DNA of 64,000 nucleotides from Pollutimonas bauzanensis_A. GTDB lineage: Bacteria; Pseudomonadota; Gammaproteobacteria; Burkholderiales; Burkholderiaceae_B. The first letter of the stretch is position 1. Each line of letters starts with the position of its first letter. Location: NCBI RefSeq assembly GCF_040393045.1, contig NZ_JBEBUX010000002.1, forward strand, positions 1 to 64,000. The letters run 5' to 3'. The position numbers and the translations under genes are program-made. The notes beneath the pieces were generated by a model. The model saw nothing but the letters and a program-made list of their open reading frames with translations. It ran no database searches and was not told the DNA's origin. This document shows positions 52,455 to 61,774 of this stretch, piece by piece.

Positions 52455-55281
52455 AAACACCTTAAACTTGCCCGAAACCCCCTTCCCCATGCGGGGAGAC
52501 CTTGCTAAACGCGAACCCGGCTGGATTGCCCAATGGGAAGAGAAAAAGGTTTACGCCGCCATACGCGATGCCAGCAAAGGTCGACCAAAATTCATCTTGC
52601 ACGATGGCCCGCCGTACGCCAACGGCGACATCCATATCGGTCATGCAGTCAACAAAGTGCTGAAAGACATTATCGTCAAGAGCCGCGCCATGGCGGGCTA
52701 CGATGCCGTGTATGTGCCCGGCTGGGATTGCCATGGCATGCCTATCGAGATCCAGATCGAAAAAAAATACGGCAAGCATTTGCCGGTGGCCGAGGTACAG
52801 TCCAAAGCACGTGCCTATGCTTATGAACAAATCGATCGTCAACGCAAAGACTTCAAACGCCTGGGCGTACTGGCTGATTGGGAACGCCCCTATCTGACCA
52901 TGAACTTCAGCAACGAAGCCGATGAGCTGCGTTCGCTGGCCCGCATCTTTGAGAAAGGCTATGTGTTCCGGGGCCTGAAACCGGTCAACTGGTGTTTTGA
53001 TTGTGGTTCGGCATTGGCCGAAGCCGAAGTTGAATACGCCGACCGCAAAGACCCGTCGGTTCACGTCGCATTCAAGTTCGGCGACAAAACCAAACTGGCA
53101 CATGCTTTCGGGCTGACACAAGTCGACGATGGCGCAATCGTCATCTGGACCACCACGCCCTGGACGCTGCCCGCCAACCAGGCGCTGAATGTCCATCCTG
53201 ATATCGACTATGCCCTGGTTCAGCTTGACCAGCCACGCAGTACCGGTTCGTTGCTGCTGCTGGCAAAAGACCTGGTTGCGTCCTGCCTGGAAGAATGGAA
53301 GCTCAGCGGCAAGGTAATCGCTACAGCCAAGGGCGATGCGCTGACGAACCTCGAGTTCAAGCACCCGCTCTACGACGCGCATGAAGGCTATCAGCGCATG
53401 TCGCCCGTCTATCTGGGCGACTATGTCACGCTGGACTCCGGTACAGGCGTTGTGCACTCCGCCCCCGCTTACGGTATTGAAGACTTTGTGTCATGCAAGA
53501 CACACGGCCTTGCCGACGACCAAATCATCAGCCCAGTCATGGGTGACGGCCACTACGTTCAAAGCCTGCCGCTATTTGGCGGGCTAATGATCTGGAAGGC
53601 CAATCCTCTTATTGTCCAAGCGCTGCAAGATGCTGGCAGCCTGTTGCATACCGAACAATATGTGCACAGCTACATGCACTGTTGGCGCCACAAGACACCT
53701 ATCATTTATCGCGCTACCAGCCAATGGTTTGCCGGCATGGATCGCAAGCCTGTCGCAGGCAAAACCTTGCGCGAAACGGCGCTGGAAGGCATCGATAATA
53801 CCGAGTTCTTCCCCGCATGGGGCCGAGCCCGCCTGCATGCCATGATAGCCAATCGTCCAGACTGGACCTTGTCCCGGCAACGCCAGTGGGGTGTACCCAT
53901 GGCCTTCTTCGTGCACAAGGAAACAGGCGAAGTTCATCCACGCACTGTCGAGCTGATGGAGCAAATTGCCCAGCGCATCGAACAACACGGTATCGAAGCG
54001 TGGCAGTCGCTGGATCCCGCCGAGCTGCTAGGCGACGAAGCAAGCCAGTACGAAAAGAACCGCGATACCCTTGATGTATGGTTCGACTCGGGCACCACGC
54101 ACGCCACGGTGCTGGGCGGCCAGGACCACAGCGTAAAAGGCTCCCACGCCGATGTGCTGTCATGGCCGGCCGACCTGTATCTGGAAGGCTCAGACCAGCA
54201 CCGGGGCTGGTTCCACTCGTCGCTGTTGACCAGTTGCATGCTGTATGGCCGTCCGCCCTACAAAGCCTTGCTGACACACGGCTTCGTGGTCGATGGTCAA
54301 GGCCGGAAAATGAGCAAATCGGTAGGCAACGTCATTGGGCCTCAAAAGATTTCCGATTCGCTAGGCGCCGAAATTCTGCGCCTATGGACCGCTTCCACCG
54401 ATTATTCAGGTGAACTGTCCATTTCGGACGAAATTCTTAAACGTGTGGTCGAGGGCTATCGACGCATCCGCAACACACTCAAGTTCCTGTTGGGCAACCT
54501 GCAAGACTTCAATGTAGCCAGCGACGCAGTCGAACTTGAACATATGTTCGAGATAGACCGCTATGCTTTGGCCATGACGGCGGCGATGCAAGCCGACACC
54601 TTGGCCAATTACAAGCGCTACGAGTTCCACCCAATTGTGTCTCGCCTGCAAATTTTCTGCTCCGAAGACCTTGGCGCGTTCTACCTGGACGTCCTGAAAG
54701 ACCGTCTGTACACCGCGGGCAAAGACAGCGTGGCGCGCCGTTCCGCCCAAACGGCAATACATCACATCACGCACGCCCTGATCAAGCTGCTGGCGCCAAT
54801 CGTGTCGTTTACGGCAGAAGAGGCCTGGAATGACTTGCATACGGGCCGCGACATGCCCAGTATCTTTACCGAGCTCTTCCACGCCTTGCCCGATCAAGTC
54901 GATGCGCAATTGCTGCGTAACAAATGGGATCGTCTGCGTGAAATTCGCGCCGATGTGATGCGCAAGATCGAAGAAGTCCGCACGGCGGGCGATATCGGTT
55001 CGTCGCTTGCCGCCGAACTGGATATCTACGCCACGGGCGACGACCACACATTGCTTGCAAGTCTGGGAGACGACTTGCGCTTCGTCCTGATCGTATCGCG
55101 CGCCAGCCTGCATGCTGGCGAAGGCGCCTTGCGCATCACAGTCAGCCCAACCACACATCAGAAGTGTGAACGCTGCTGGCATCATCGCGACGATGTCGGC
55201 GCCGATCCGGAACACCCCGCTATTTGTGGGCGTTGCACCACCAACCTGTTTGGCCTGGGTGAACTGCGTCACTATGCCTAA
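52444..55281 (+). CDS. ileS: Isoleucyl-tRNA synthetase
   Basis: The 945-residue class I synthetase has HIGH as GDIHIGHAVNK, KMSKS as GRKMSKSVGNV, an editing domain with WTTTPWTLPANQAL, and the C-terminal zinc finger CERCWHHRDD...CGRCTTN. The ATG at 52444 (MDYRNTLNLPETPFPM) lies inside the end of ribF; the ribF-ileS-lspA order is conserved in proteobacteria. Confidence 0.98.
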   Translation: MDYRNTLNLPETPFPMRGDLAKREPGWIAQWEEKKVYAAIRDASKGRPKFILHDGPPYANGDIHIGHAVNKVLKDIIVKSRAMAGYDAVYVPGWDCHGMPIEIQIEKKYGKHLPVAEVQSKARAYAYEQIDRQRKDFKRLGVLADWERPYLTMNFSNEADELRSLARIFEKGYVFRGLKPVNWCFDCGSALAEAEVEYADRKDPSVHVAFKFGDKTKLAHAFGLTQVDDGAIVIWTTTPWTLPANQALNVHPDIDYALVQLDQPRSTGSLLLLAKDLVASCLEEWKLSGKVIATAKGDALTNLEFKHPLYDAHEGYQRMSPVYLGDYVTLDSGTGVVHSAPAYGIEDFVSCKTHGLADDQIISPVMGDGHYVQSLPLFGGLMIWKANPLIVQALQDAGSLLHTEQYVHSYMHCWRHKTPIIYRATSQWFAGMDRKPVAGKTLRETALEGIDNTEFFPAWGRARLHAMIANRPDWTLSRQRQWGVPMAFFVHKETGEVHPRTVELMEQIAQRIEQHGIEAWQSLDPAELLGDEASQYEKNRDTLDVWFDSGTTHATVLGGQDHSVKGSHADVLSWPADLYLEGSDQHRGWFHSSLLTSCMLYGRPPYKALLTHGFVVDGQGRKMSKSVGNVIGPQKISDSLGAEILRLWTASTDYSGELSISDEILKRVVEGYRRIRNTLKFLLGNLQDFNVASDAVELEHMFEIDRYALAMTAAMQADTLANYKRYEFHPIVSRLQIFCSEDLGAFYLDVLKDRLYTAGKDSVARRSAQTAIHHITHALIKLLAPIVSFTAEEAWNDLHTGRDMPSIFTELFHALPDQVDAQLLRNKWDRLREIRADVMRKIEEVRTAGDIGSSLAAELDIYATGDDHTLLASLGDDLRFVLIVSRASLHAGEGALRITVSPTTHQKCERCWHHRDDVGADPEHPAICGRCTTNLFGLGELRHYA

Positions 55282-55810
55282 GCCCCAAACCGGCACGCTT
55301 ACCCAGTCTCCAAAAGCAGTACGCTTTTGGAGCTGGATAGCGGGTGCATTCCTGATCATCGTGCTCGACCAGATCACCAAAATCTATTTCGAAGGGAATT
55401 TGCAGTACGGCGAGCGCTGGCATGTACTGCCTTTCTTCGACTTCACCTTGCTCTATAACCCGGGCGCCGCCTTCAGCTTTCTGGCCGATAGCCAAGGATG
55501 GCAACGCTGGTTTTTCACCGCCATCGCGCTCGGAGCCACTGGCCTTATTGTTTACTTGCTGCGGCGCAGCCCCACACAAACCTTGTTCTGCGCATCGCTC
55601 ATGTGCATTCTGGGCGGGGCCGTAGGGAATGTCATTGACCGCGTGCAGCACGGCCATGTGATTGATTTTCTATTGTTCTACTGGAACAACTGGTATTTTC
55701 CGGCTTTTAATGTGGCCGACATTGCCATCACTTGCGGCGCAATTCTGCTCGTACTGGACGAATTGTTGCGCATGCGTCGCCACAAGCGCAAACCCGAAGA
55801 ACCAGCCTGA
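55274..55810 (+). CDS. lspA: Lipoprotein signal peptidase
   Basis: The 178-residue inner-membrane aspartyl protease cuts prolipoproteins. It has four membrane helices, LDQITKIYFEGN near the first helix and the catalytic aspartates in GGAVGNVIDR and FNVADIAITCG. The ATG at 55274 overlaps ileS by eight bases. Confidence 0.95.
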   Translation: MPKPQTGTLTQSPKAVRFWSWIAGAFLIIVLDQITKIYFEGNLQYGERWHVLPFFDFTLLYNPGAAFSFLADSQGWQRWFFTAIALGATGLIVYLLRRSPTQTLFCASLMCILGGAVGNVIDRVQHGHVIDFLLFYWNNWYFPAFNVADIAITCGAILLVLDELLRMRRHKRKPEEPA

Positions 55811-55836
55811 CCTCATAACATAAGGCGAACGCCCTC

Positions 55837-57033
55837 ATGCTAGAACTCGCACAGAAACGCATTGTCCTGGGCCTGACCGGGGGCATTGCCTGCTACAAAA
55901 TAGCCGAATTCGTTCGCCGTGCCCAAGACTTGGGCGCCGTGATCGACGTGGTCATGACCGAGGCGGCTACCCACTTCATTACTCCGGTGACGATGCAGGC
56001 ATTGTCGGGACGCCCGGTATTCCTTGATGCCTGGGATAACCGCGTGCCCAACAATATGGCGCATATCAACCTGACCCGAGGCGCCGACGCCATTTTCATT
56101 GCGCCAGCCAGCACTGACTTCATCGCAAAACTGGCTCATGGTCTTGCTGACGACCTGCTCTCTACCCTGTGCGTGGCCAAAGGCAACTGCCCACTGCTGG
56201 TGGCTCCCGCCATGAATCGGGAAATGTGGCTGCACCCGGCAACCCAACGCAATGTCGCCCAAATTAAGGCCGATGGCGTTGCCATTCTTGGGCCTGCCGA
56301 AGGCGATCAAGCCTGCGGCGAGGTCGGTAGCGGTCGCATGCTTGAACCTAACGAACTGCTTGCCGAGCTCGTTGCTTTTTTCCAGCCCAAAGTGCTGGCA
56401 GGCAAGCGCGTGCTTATCACCGCGGGTCCGACGTCAGAAAAAATCGATCCAGTTCGTGTGATTACCAACCGGTCATCCGGAAAAATGGGTTATGCCATTG
56501 CCCAGGCCGCCCGCGAAGCCGGCGCGCAAGTCACCCTGATTTCCGGCGCCACGGCCTTACCGGCACCGTATGGCGTGCTTCGCTTGAATGCAGAGAGCGC
56601 CTTGGATATGCATGCCGCCGTCATGGCCGAAGCATCTGGTGCCGACATTTTCATCTCCGTGGCCGCTGTCGCCGACTGGCGCGTAGTCAATGTCAGTAAC
56701 AACAAACTGAAGAAAACAGCTTCCGGACAGGCCCCTGAGCTTGAGTTCGCGCAGAACCCGGACATTCTGGCCGACGTTGCCAAACTGCCCTCGGGCCCAT
56801 GGTGCGTGGGCTTTGCCGCCGAAACAGAAAATCTGCTGGAATATGCCGAAGCCAAGCGCAAGCGCAAGGGAGTGCCTTTGCTGGTCGGGAACCTGGCTCA
56901 ACAAGCGATGAACGCCGAATCGACTGAACTGGTGTTATTCGACGAGACCGGGCACAAGACCCTGCCTGCCCAGCCAAAAATAAATGCTGCACGGCAGTTG
57001 ATCAAGGCAATTGCACAACGTATGCCTGGTTGA
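55837..57033 (+). CDS. coaBC: Bifunctional phosphopantothenoylcysteine decarboxylase / synthase
   Basis: The 398-residue enzyme carries out two steps of coenzyme A synthesis. The N-terminal flavoprotein CoaC domain has LGLTGGIACYKIAEF, APAMNREMW and the Cys of GDQACGEVGSGRM; the CoaB part has ITAGPTSEKIDPVR and ITNRSSGKMGYAIA. It is followed by dut, as in many proteobacteria. Confidence 0.96.
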   Translation: MLELAQKRIVLGLTGGIACYKIAEFVRRAQDLGAVIDVVMTEAATHFITPVTMQALSGRPVFLDAWDNRVPNNMAHINLTRGADAIFIAPASTDFIAKLAHGLADDLLSTLCVAKGNCPLLVAPAMNREMWLHPATQRNVAQIKADGVAILGPAEGDQACGEVGSGRMLEPNELLAELVAFFQPKVLAGKRVLITAGPTSEKIDPVRVITNRSSGKMGYAIAQAAREAGAQVTLISGATALPAPYGVLRLNAESALDMHAAVMAEASGADIFISVAAVADWRVVNVSNNKLKKTASGQAPELEFAQNPDILADVAKLPSGPWCVGFAAETENLLEYAEAKRKRKGVPLLVGNLAQQAMNAESTELVLFDETGHKTLPAQPKINAARQLIKAIAQRMPG

Positions 57034-57110
57034 AGCGCGTCCGGAACGGATCAGTACACACTTTCAGGCTACCCGGCCCTCCCCTCTATCTTCAAATACG
57101 ACAAAAAATC

Positions 57111-57560
57111 ATGAGAAAAATCGCTCTTAAAATCCTTGACCCCCGCATGAACGACTATCTTCCCGCTTACGCCACAGGCGGATCTGCCGGGCTCGACCTG
57201 CGAGCATGCATAGATAAGCCTGTGACGCTGACCGCGGGGTCGACAGAATTAATACCGACGGGTCTGTCCATACATATCGCAGACCCTGCCTATGCGGCGG
57301 TTATCCTGCCTCGATCTGGACTGGGACATAAACACGGAATCGTCTTGGGCAATCTGGTCGGGCTTATCGATTCGGACTATCAAGGCCCGTTGATGATTTC
57401 GGCCTGGAATCGCAGCCAGGAAGATTTTGTGTTGCAGCCTATGGAACGTTTGGCCCAGCTGGTTGTGGTGCCGGTTCAGCAGATCGAGTTCGAGATTGTG
57501 GATGAGTTCGAAGATAGCTCGAGGGGCGATGGCGGGTTTGGGAGTACGGGGCGGTCTTAA
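57111..57560 (+). CDS. dut: dUTP diphosphatase
   Basis: The 149-residue trimeric enzyme hydrolyses dUTP to dUMP. The five motifs are visible: GSAGLDLRA (1), PRSGLGHKHGI (2), GLIDSDYQGPL (3), ERLAQLVVVP (4) and GDGGFGSTG (5). The ATG at 57111 gives MRKIALKILDPRMND; the frame extends upstream over coaBC. It converges with a LysR gene one base away. Confidence 0.96.
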   Translation: MRKIALKILDPRMNDYLPAYATGGSAGLDLRACIDKPVTLTAGSTELIPTGLSIHIADPAYAAVILPRSGLGHKHGIVLGNLVGLIDSDYQGPLMISAWNRSQEDFVLQPMERLAQLVVVPVQQIEFEIVDEFEDSSRGDGGFGSTGRS

Positions 57561-57561
57561 G

Positions 57562-58521
57562 TTAGGCGTGCGCAGGAACCGAGCACGGCCAGGCACCACA
57601 CGCGACGAGATCATCTATTGTCTTGTGCAGAAGGTCCTGGACTTTAATCGCTGCGATCGACATAGGCAGTGTTGCCGATCTGCCAAGGTAAATTGAGCGG
57701 GTCATTTTGGGACTTTTGATTTGTAGCGCGAGAAGTCGGCCAGATGTCATAGGTTCGTTTATCGCAGCAAACGACAATATGGTCGATCCGACACCAGCAA
57801 CCGCAAGCTCAATCAGCTCGGGTATTGCGTTGACCTCTGCAATCACGTTTAGCGATACGCTCTCTTTTGATAGATATTCCTCGATTCGCCGGCGCAAGCT
57901 GTGGGCTGTTGTCGGCAACACCATGGGAAGCGAGTCTATTGACTTCAGGGCAACGCCATCGGTAAGCATGGCGGGTGGAATCCGCAGATTCAATAGTTGA
58001 TGTCTTGATGTAGCAAGCACCAACTCTTCGTCCATCAGATGACTGAACTGCAGCCGAGCATCATCTTCTGTGCCGAACGTCACGCCGATGTCTATCTGAC
58101 CGCGCAATAATTGATCGGGAATGTACCCAGTACTCATTTCGACCATTTGAAGTCGAATTTTAGGCCATTGGCGTACAACGTTCTGAACAAGCGGAACCGT
58201 TACAAACTTGGCAACAGACTGGGGCAAAGCAATTGAAACGCGACCGCTAGGCTCGTCCACGGCGCTACGAACATCCTCGCAGGCAACATCCACACGTCGC
58301 AGTATTCCCATGGCATGTACCAGAAACCTATCCCCTGCAGCGGTTAACGTTACTCCCCGTGCATGCCTGTCAAATAATGGGGTTCCCAGATGTTCCTCAA
58401 GCTGTTTGACCTGAACACTGAGTGCCGGCTGAGCGATATGCTGGCTCTCGGCAGCAGCGGATATTGAACCGGCCGACGCAACAGCAACAAAACTTCGCAG
58501 ACTGCGTAGATCAAGGGTCAT
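57562..58521 (-). CDS. LysR-family transcriptional regulator
   Basis: The 319-residue regulator has an N-terminal winged helix (LRSFVAVASAGSISAAAESQHIAQPALSVQ split over residues 7-36) and an effector domain from about residue 90. The ATG at 58521 has GGAGG eight bases upstream; the TTG at 58536 is less likely. It is divergent from a Bug receptor, CoA-transferase and crotonase set, which it presumably controls. Confidence 0.9.
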   Translation of the reverse strand: MTLDLRSLRSFVAVASAGSISAAAESQHIAQPALSVQVKQLEEHLGTPLFDRHARGVTLTAAGDRFLVHAMGILRRVDVACEDVRSAVDEPSGRVSIALPQSVAKFVTVPLVQNVVRQWPKIRLQMVEMSTGYIPDQLLRGQIDIGVTFGTEDDARLQFSHLMDEELVLATSRHQLLNLRIPPAMLTDGVALKSIDSLPMVLPTTAHSLRRRIEEYLSKESVSLNVIAEVNAIPELIELAVAGVGSTILSFAAINEPMTSGRLLALQIKSPKMTRSIYLGRSATLPMSIAAIKVQDLLHKTIDDLVACGAWPCSVPAHA

Positions 58522-58550
58522 TTGAGTTGCCTCCAAGGAATCGCTGACTA

Positions 58551-58573
58551 AGCTATATTAAATTATTATAGCT
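58551..58573. promoter_or_regulatory. LysR operator candidate upstream of the Bug gene
   Basis: AGCTATA and TATAGCT, perfect 7-base arms, surround nine A/T bases in the divergent region, 30 bases from the regulator start. The length and symmetry fit LTTR recognition sites. Confidence 0.6.
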
Positions 58574-58672
58574 GGCATTAAAAATTGGTCTTTGATATAT
58601 ATCTTGGGCACTGGCAGACTGCAAATGTGATTAGTCTGAATTAAAAATTTTTTATCGATAGAGGATGGAGAG

Positions 58673-59647
58673 ATGAAAAAAATAACTCGCCGTATGCTGC
58701 TGCTTGGGATCGCTACAACTGTATTTTCATTGCCAACCATGGCACAACTGAGCGGGGGAAAAACGGTCACTATTGTCGTACCATTTTCAGCCAGCGGGCC
58801 TACTGATTTCATTGCACGACTGCTTGCACAGCCCCTCGCAAAAGAATTAGGCATACCGGTCATTATCGATAATCGGCCAGGAGCAAGCGGAAACATTGGT
58901 ACCAAACGTGTGGTGGATGCCAAGCCAGACGGCTTGACACTGGTACACAGTACAGCAGCAATGCAGGCGGTCAATCCTTTAATGTATCCCGATGCCGGGT
59001 TCGACCCAACCCGCGACCTGATCTCGGTTGGCATCACAGGTGCGTTGCCCAACATACTAGTCGTACATCCTGATTCTGGTATTAAGACCGTTGAGGAGCT
59101 AGTCAAGAAAGGCAAGCAAGAAGGCGGCGATCTGAGCTTCGCGACGTTTGGCCCGGGGAGTTCGCCCGATTTCTTCGGCTCTTTGCTCAAGAAAACAACC
59201 AATATCACCAGCACGGCGATTGCCTACAAAGGGAGTGGCAGTGCGAGTACGGACATGTTAGCGGGCCGTATCGATTTCATGTTTGACAGCATGACTACCA
59301 GTCTGCCCCAGATAAAAGCCGGGAAATTGGTGCCGCTGGCCATCACGTCATCTACACGCTCACCTCTCTTGCCCGAGGTTCCAACATTGAAAGAAACCGG
59401 CTACGGCGATGTTGATGTCAACTTTTGGTTCACCCTGCAGGTCCCCGCAACAACACCGCCTGAGCTTGTCGCCAAACTGCGCCAGGCAATTGATAAAGCC
59501 GTACAAGACCCTGAGTATCGCCAAAGCGTTGCAGCTCGAGGAGTCGAAAACTTCTATGTCGCTCCCTCAGAACTTGATGCCTTTATCACTAGCGATACAA
59601 AAAAATGGCGGGAAACAGCACAATCGATCGGCATCAAGCCCGAATAA
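58673..59647 (+). CDS. Bug-family (TctC) tripartite tricarboxylate receptor
   Basis: The 324-residue periplasmic solute receptor has a signal peptide (MKKITRRMLLLGIATTVFS..., ending near AQ, residue 25). Typical Bug features are TIVVPFSASGPTDFIARLLA, VIIDNRPGASGNIGTKRV and LPEVPTLKETGYGD. No TctA/TctB membrane genes are nearby, which is normal for Bug genes in Alcaligenaceae. GAGGATGGAGAG precedes the ATG. The ligand is probably an organic acid then activated by the adjacent CoA-transferase. Confidence 0.93.
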   Translation: MKKITRRMLLLGIATTVFSLPTMAQLSGGKTVTIVVPFSASGPTDFIARLLAQPLAKELGIPVIIDNRPGASGNIGTKRVVDAKPDGLTLVHSTAAMQAVNPLMYPDAGFDPTRDLISVGITGALPNILVVHPDSGIKTVEELVKKGKQEGGDLSFATFGPGSSPDFFGSLLKKTTNITSTAIAYKGSGSASTDMLAGRIDFMFDSMTTSLPQIKAGKLVPLAITSSTRSPLLPEVPTLKETGYGDVDVNFWFTLQVPATTPPELVAKLRQAIDKAVQDPEYRQSVAARGVENFYVAPSELDAFITSDTKKWRETAQSIGIKPE

Positions 59648-59672
59648 GTAGATTTGACGCGCGAGACGGAAA

Positions 59673-60878
59673 ATGCAGCCACTTAAAGGTATAAAAATTG
59701 TCGATCTGACCAAAGTCTTGGCAGGTCCATTGTGTAGCCAGTATCTTGGGGAGTATGGCGCTGACGTCATTAAGATTGAAACACCGGGCAGCGGCGACGA
59801 TACACGGGGATGGCTGCCGCAGGACCAGGGCCAATCCGCGGTCTTTCTGGCAGTCAACCACAATAAACGCAGCCTGGCCGTTGACCTCAAATCCGAAGAA
59901 GGCCGCAAAATTGTTCATCGGCTAGTTGAAGATGCTGACGTAGTGCTTCAGGGGTTCGGTGGAGGAACCGCTAAGCGATTAGGCGTTGACTATGAAACAC
60001 TGGCTTCTTTGAATCCCAGACTCATTTACTGTGAGATTTCCGGTTACGGTAGAAACGGACCCATGGGCAACGAGCCGGGTTACGACGTGATGCTCCAGGC
60101 TTTTAGCGGCATGATAAGCACCATCGGCGACAAAGAAGGTCACTATGCCCGTGCCAGTTTTTCGCCGGTAGATATCGGGACAGCCATGAATGGCCTCAGC
60201 GGTGTGCTGGCTGCAGTGATTGAGCGCAATCGAACCGGTAAAGGCATCTATCTTGAAATATCCCTGCTTGATACCGCACTGGGCTTTATGACTTACATGG
60301 CCCAGAGCTATTGGCGTACGGGCGTGAATCCTAAACCAATGGGAACAGCACATCCTTCGATGTCGCCCTACCAAGCCTTTCAGGCGGCAGACGGTCAAAT
60401 CATGCTCGGGGCGGGCAATGATGCCCAATGGCGTCGATTCTGCGCAGTGGCCGGGTTGAACGACTATGTCGACCACCCCGACTTTGTCACCAATGCTCAG
60501 CGCATGACCAACTTAGAGAAAACGGTGGCCCTGGTGCAAGAGGTTATGAAAACCAAGACAGTATCAGAGTGGCTGTCATGCCTGAGTGCCGCCGGCGTGC
60601 CATGTTCTCCCATTAACACGCTAGGACAGGCCTTGGCTCATCCGCAAGTGGCTGCGCGAGGTCTCGTCGTTGAGTCGAACCATCCAGTTCTGGGGGCACT
60701 AAAGAATATCGGTCATCCGGTACGGTTTGAGCAACAGGACCGATCTGCCTCCCGCCCCCCGCCGCTTCATGGAGAACATAGTGAACAAGTACTGCTTGAG
60801 GCAGGATATAGCCACGAATATATTCAATCGCTGACCGACCAGGGGATCATTACGAAACCCACCCAATCATATAAATAA
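59673..60878 (+). CDS. CaiB/BaiF family III CoA-transferase
   Basis: The 401-residue CoA-transferase has LKGIKIVDLTKVLAGPLCSQ, GADVIKIETPGSGDDTRGW and the catalytic Asp167 (SPVDIGTAMNGLSG). It follows the Bug receptor by 25 bases and precedes the crotonase by 45. It likely activates the imported acid with CoA taken from another thioester. It is distinct from the copy at 29.7-30.9 kb. Confidence 0.92.
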   Translation: MQPLKGIKIVDLTKVLAGPLCSQYLGEYGADVIKIETPGSGDDTRGWLPQDQGQSAVFLAVNHNKRSLAVDLKSEEGRKIVHRLVEDADVVLQGFGGGTAKRLGVDYETLASLNPRLIYCEISGYGRNGPMGNEPGYDVMLQAFSGMISTIGDKEGHYARASFSPVDIGTAMNGLSGVLAAVIERNRTGKGIYLEISLLDTALGFMTYMAQSYWRTGVNPKPMGTAHPSMSPYQAFQAADGQIMLGAGNDAQWRRFCAVAGLNDYVDHPDFVTNAQRMTNLEKTVALVQEVMKTKTVSEWLSCLSAAGVPCSPINTLGQALAHPQVAARGLVVESNHPVLGALKNIGHPVRFEQQDRSASRPPPLHGEHSEQVLLEAGYSHEYIQSLTDQGIITKPTQSYK

Positions 60879-60923
60879 GCGCTTGCATCATTATTCAGCA
60901 AGCCCCCTCATTGGAGCGTGAAA

Positions 60924-61688
60924 GTGTCAACACTGAGCTACGAAGTCAAAAATCAAGTTGCAGAAATACTATTTAATAACCCGCCAGTAAATGCCCTGTC
61001 AGAGGCCATGCTGGAGGATTACCTCGGCATGCTGGAAAAAGCATCCCGCGACCCGGAAGTTCGTGCTGTTATTGTTGGAAGCAAAATACCCGGCCGATTT
61101 TCAGCTGGTCTTAATCTGATGGCGATTCACACCGGTGAACCAGGCAAAGTACGCGCTTTGCTCGACCGTTTATATGTACGGATGACTGAGATCCAGTTCA
61201 ATATGGGCAAGCCCACAATCGCCGCTATCGGTGGGACAGCTCGCGGTGGTGGTATGACGATAGCTGTCTCCTGCGACATGATCGTAGCCTCAAGCATGGC
61301 AACTTTTGGCTATCCAGAAATTGATGCTGGCGTGCTTCCGTCCATCCATTTCACTCATCTGCCGCGCATTATCGGCCGACATCGCGCATTTGAACTGCTG
61401 TTTACGGGGCGCTCGTTTAGTGCACAAGAGGCGGTATCGCTCGGACTGGTTTCTCGTCTGACGGAAGATGGGCAAGAGCTTGAAGGCGCGCGTGCGCTTG
61501 CTCAAACTATATGTGGAAAATCAGCTGAAGTCGTGCGTACAGGAAAAAATGCCTTCATGTATGCCAATGACAACGGTTACCGCCAAGCGGTGTCCGCAGC
61601 CGCAGACAGTTTCTGCAATGTGGCTGCGGCCAGCGCAGCCAAAGAAGGTATAGCTGCCTTTGTGGAAAAGCGTAAACCGGTCTGGTAG
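60924..61688 (+). CDS. Crotonase (enoyl-CoA hydratase/isomerase) family protein
   Basis: The protein of about 254 residues has the oxyanion-hole segments RFSAGLNLMAI and GGTARGGGMTIAVSCDMI. Of the two glutamates used by classical hydratases, the first (GGGCE in rat ECH) is replaced by threonine (GGGMT), while the second is present (YPEIDAG). It may therefore be an isomerase, hydrolase or lyase on a CoA thioester. I place the start at the GTG at 60924, with GGAG seven bases before; another GTG at 60918 is too close to it. Confidence 0.85.
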   Translation: MSTLSYEVKNQVAEILFNNPPVNALSEAMLEDYLGMLEKASRDPEVRAVIVGSKIPGRFSAGLNLMAIHTGEPGKVRALLDRLYVRMTEIQFNMGKPTIAAIGGTARGGGMTIAVSCDMIVASSMATFGYPEIDAGVLPSIHFTHLPRIIGRHRAFELLFTGRSFSAQEAVSLGLVSRLTEDGQELEGARALAQTICGKSAEVVRTGKNAFMYANDNGYRQAVSAAADSFCNVAAASAAKEGIAAFVEKRKPVW

Positions 61689-61704
61689 GACACTAGTCCG
61701 CTGG

Positions 61705-61753
61705 CGTAGGAGTGCCCAGCATAGGGGATGCCCCTACACCGGGCACCCCTACG
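61705..61753. repeat. Nested inverted repeat at convergent gene ends
   Basis: Outer arms CGTAGGAGTGCCC (61705-61717) and GGGCACCCCTACG (61741-61753) pair with one mismatch. Inside, TAGGGG (61722-61727) and CCCCTA (61731-61736) make a second stem. It sits between the crotonase and livF stops and could terminate in both directions or be a dispersed repeat. Confidence 0.7.
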
Positions 61754-61774
61754 TCGGTTGCCAAAAACCGTAAA

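Noticed and set aside
52462..53457. Minus-strand open frame of 331 codons opposite ileS
   Set aside because: Antisense shadow of ileS; no motifs.
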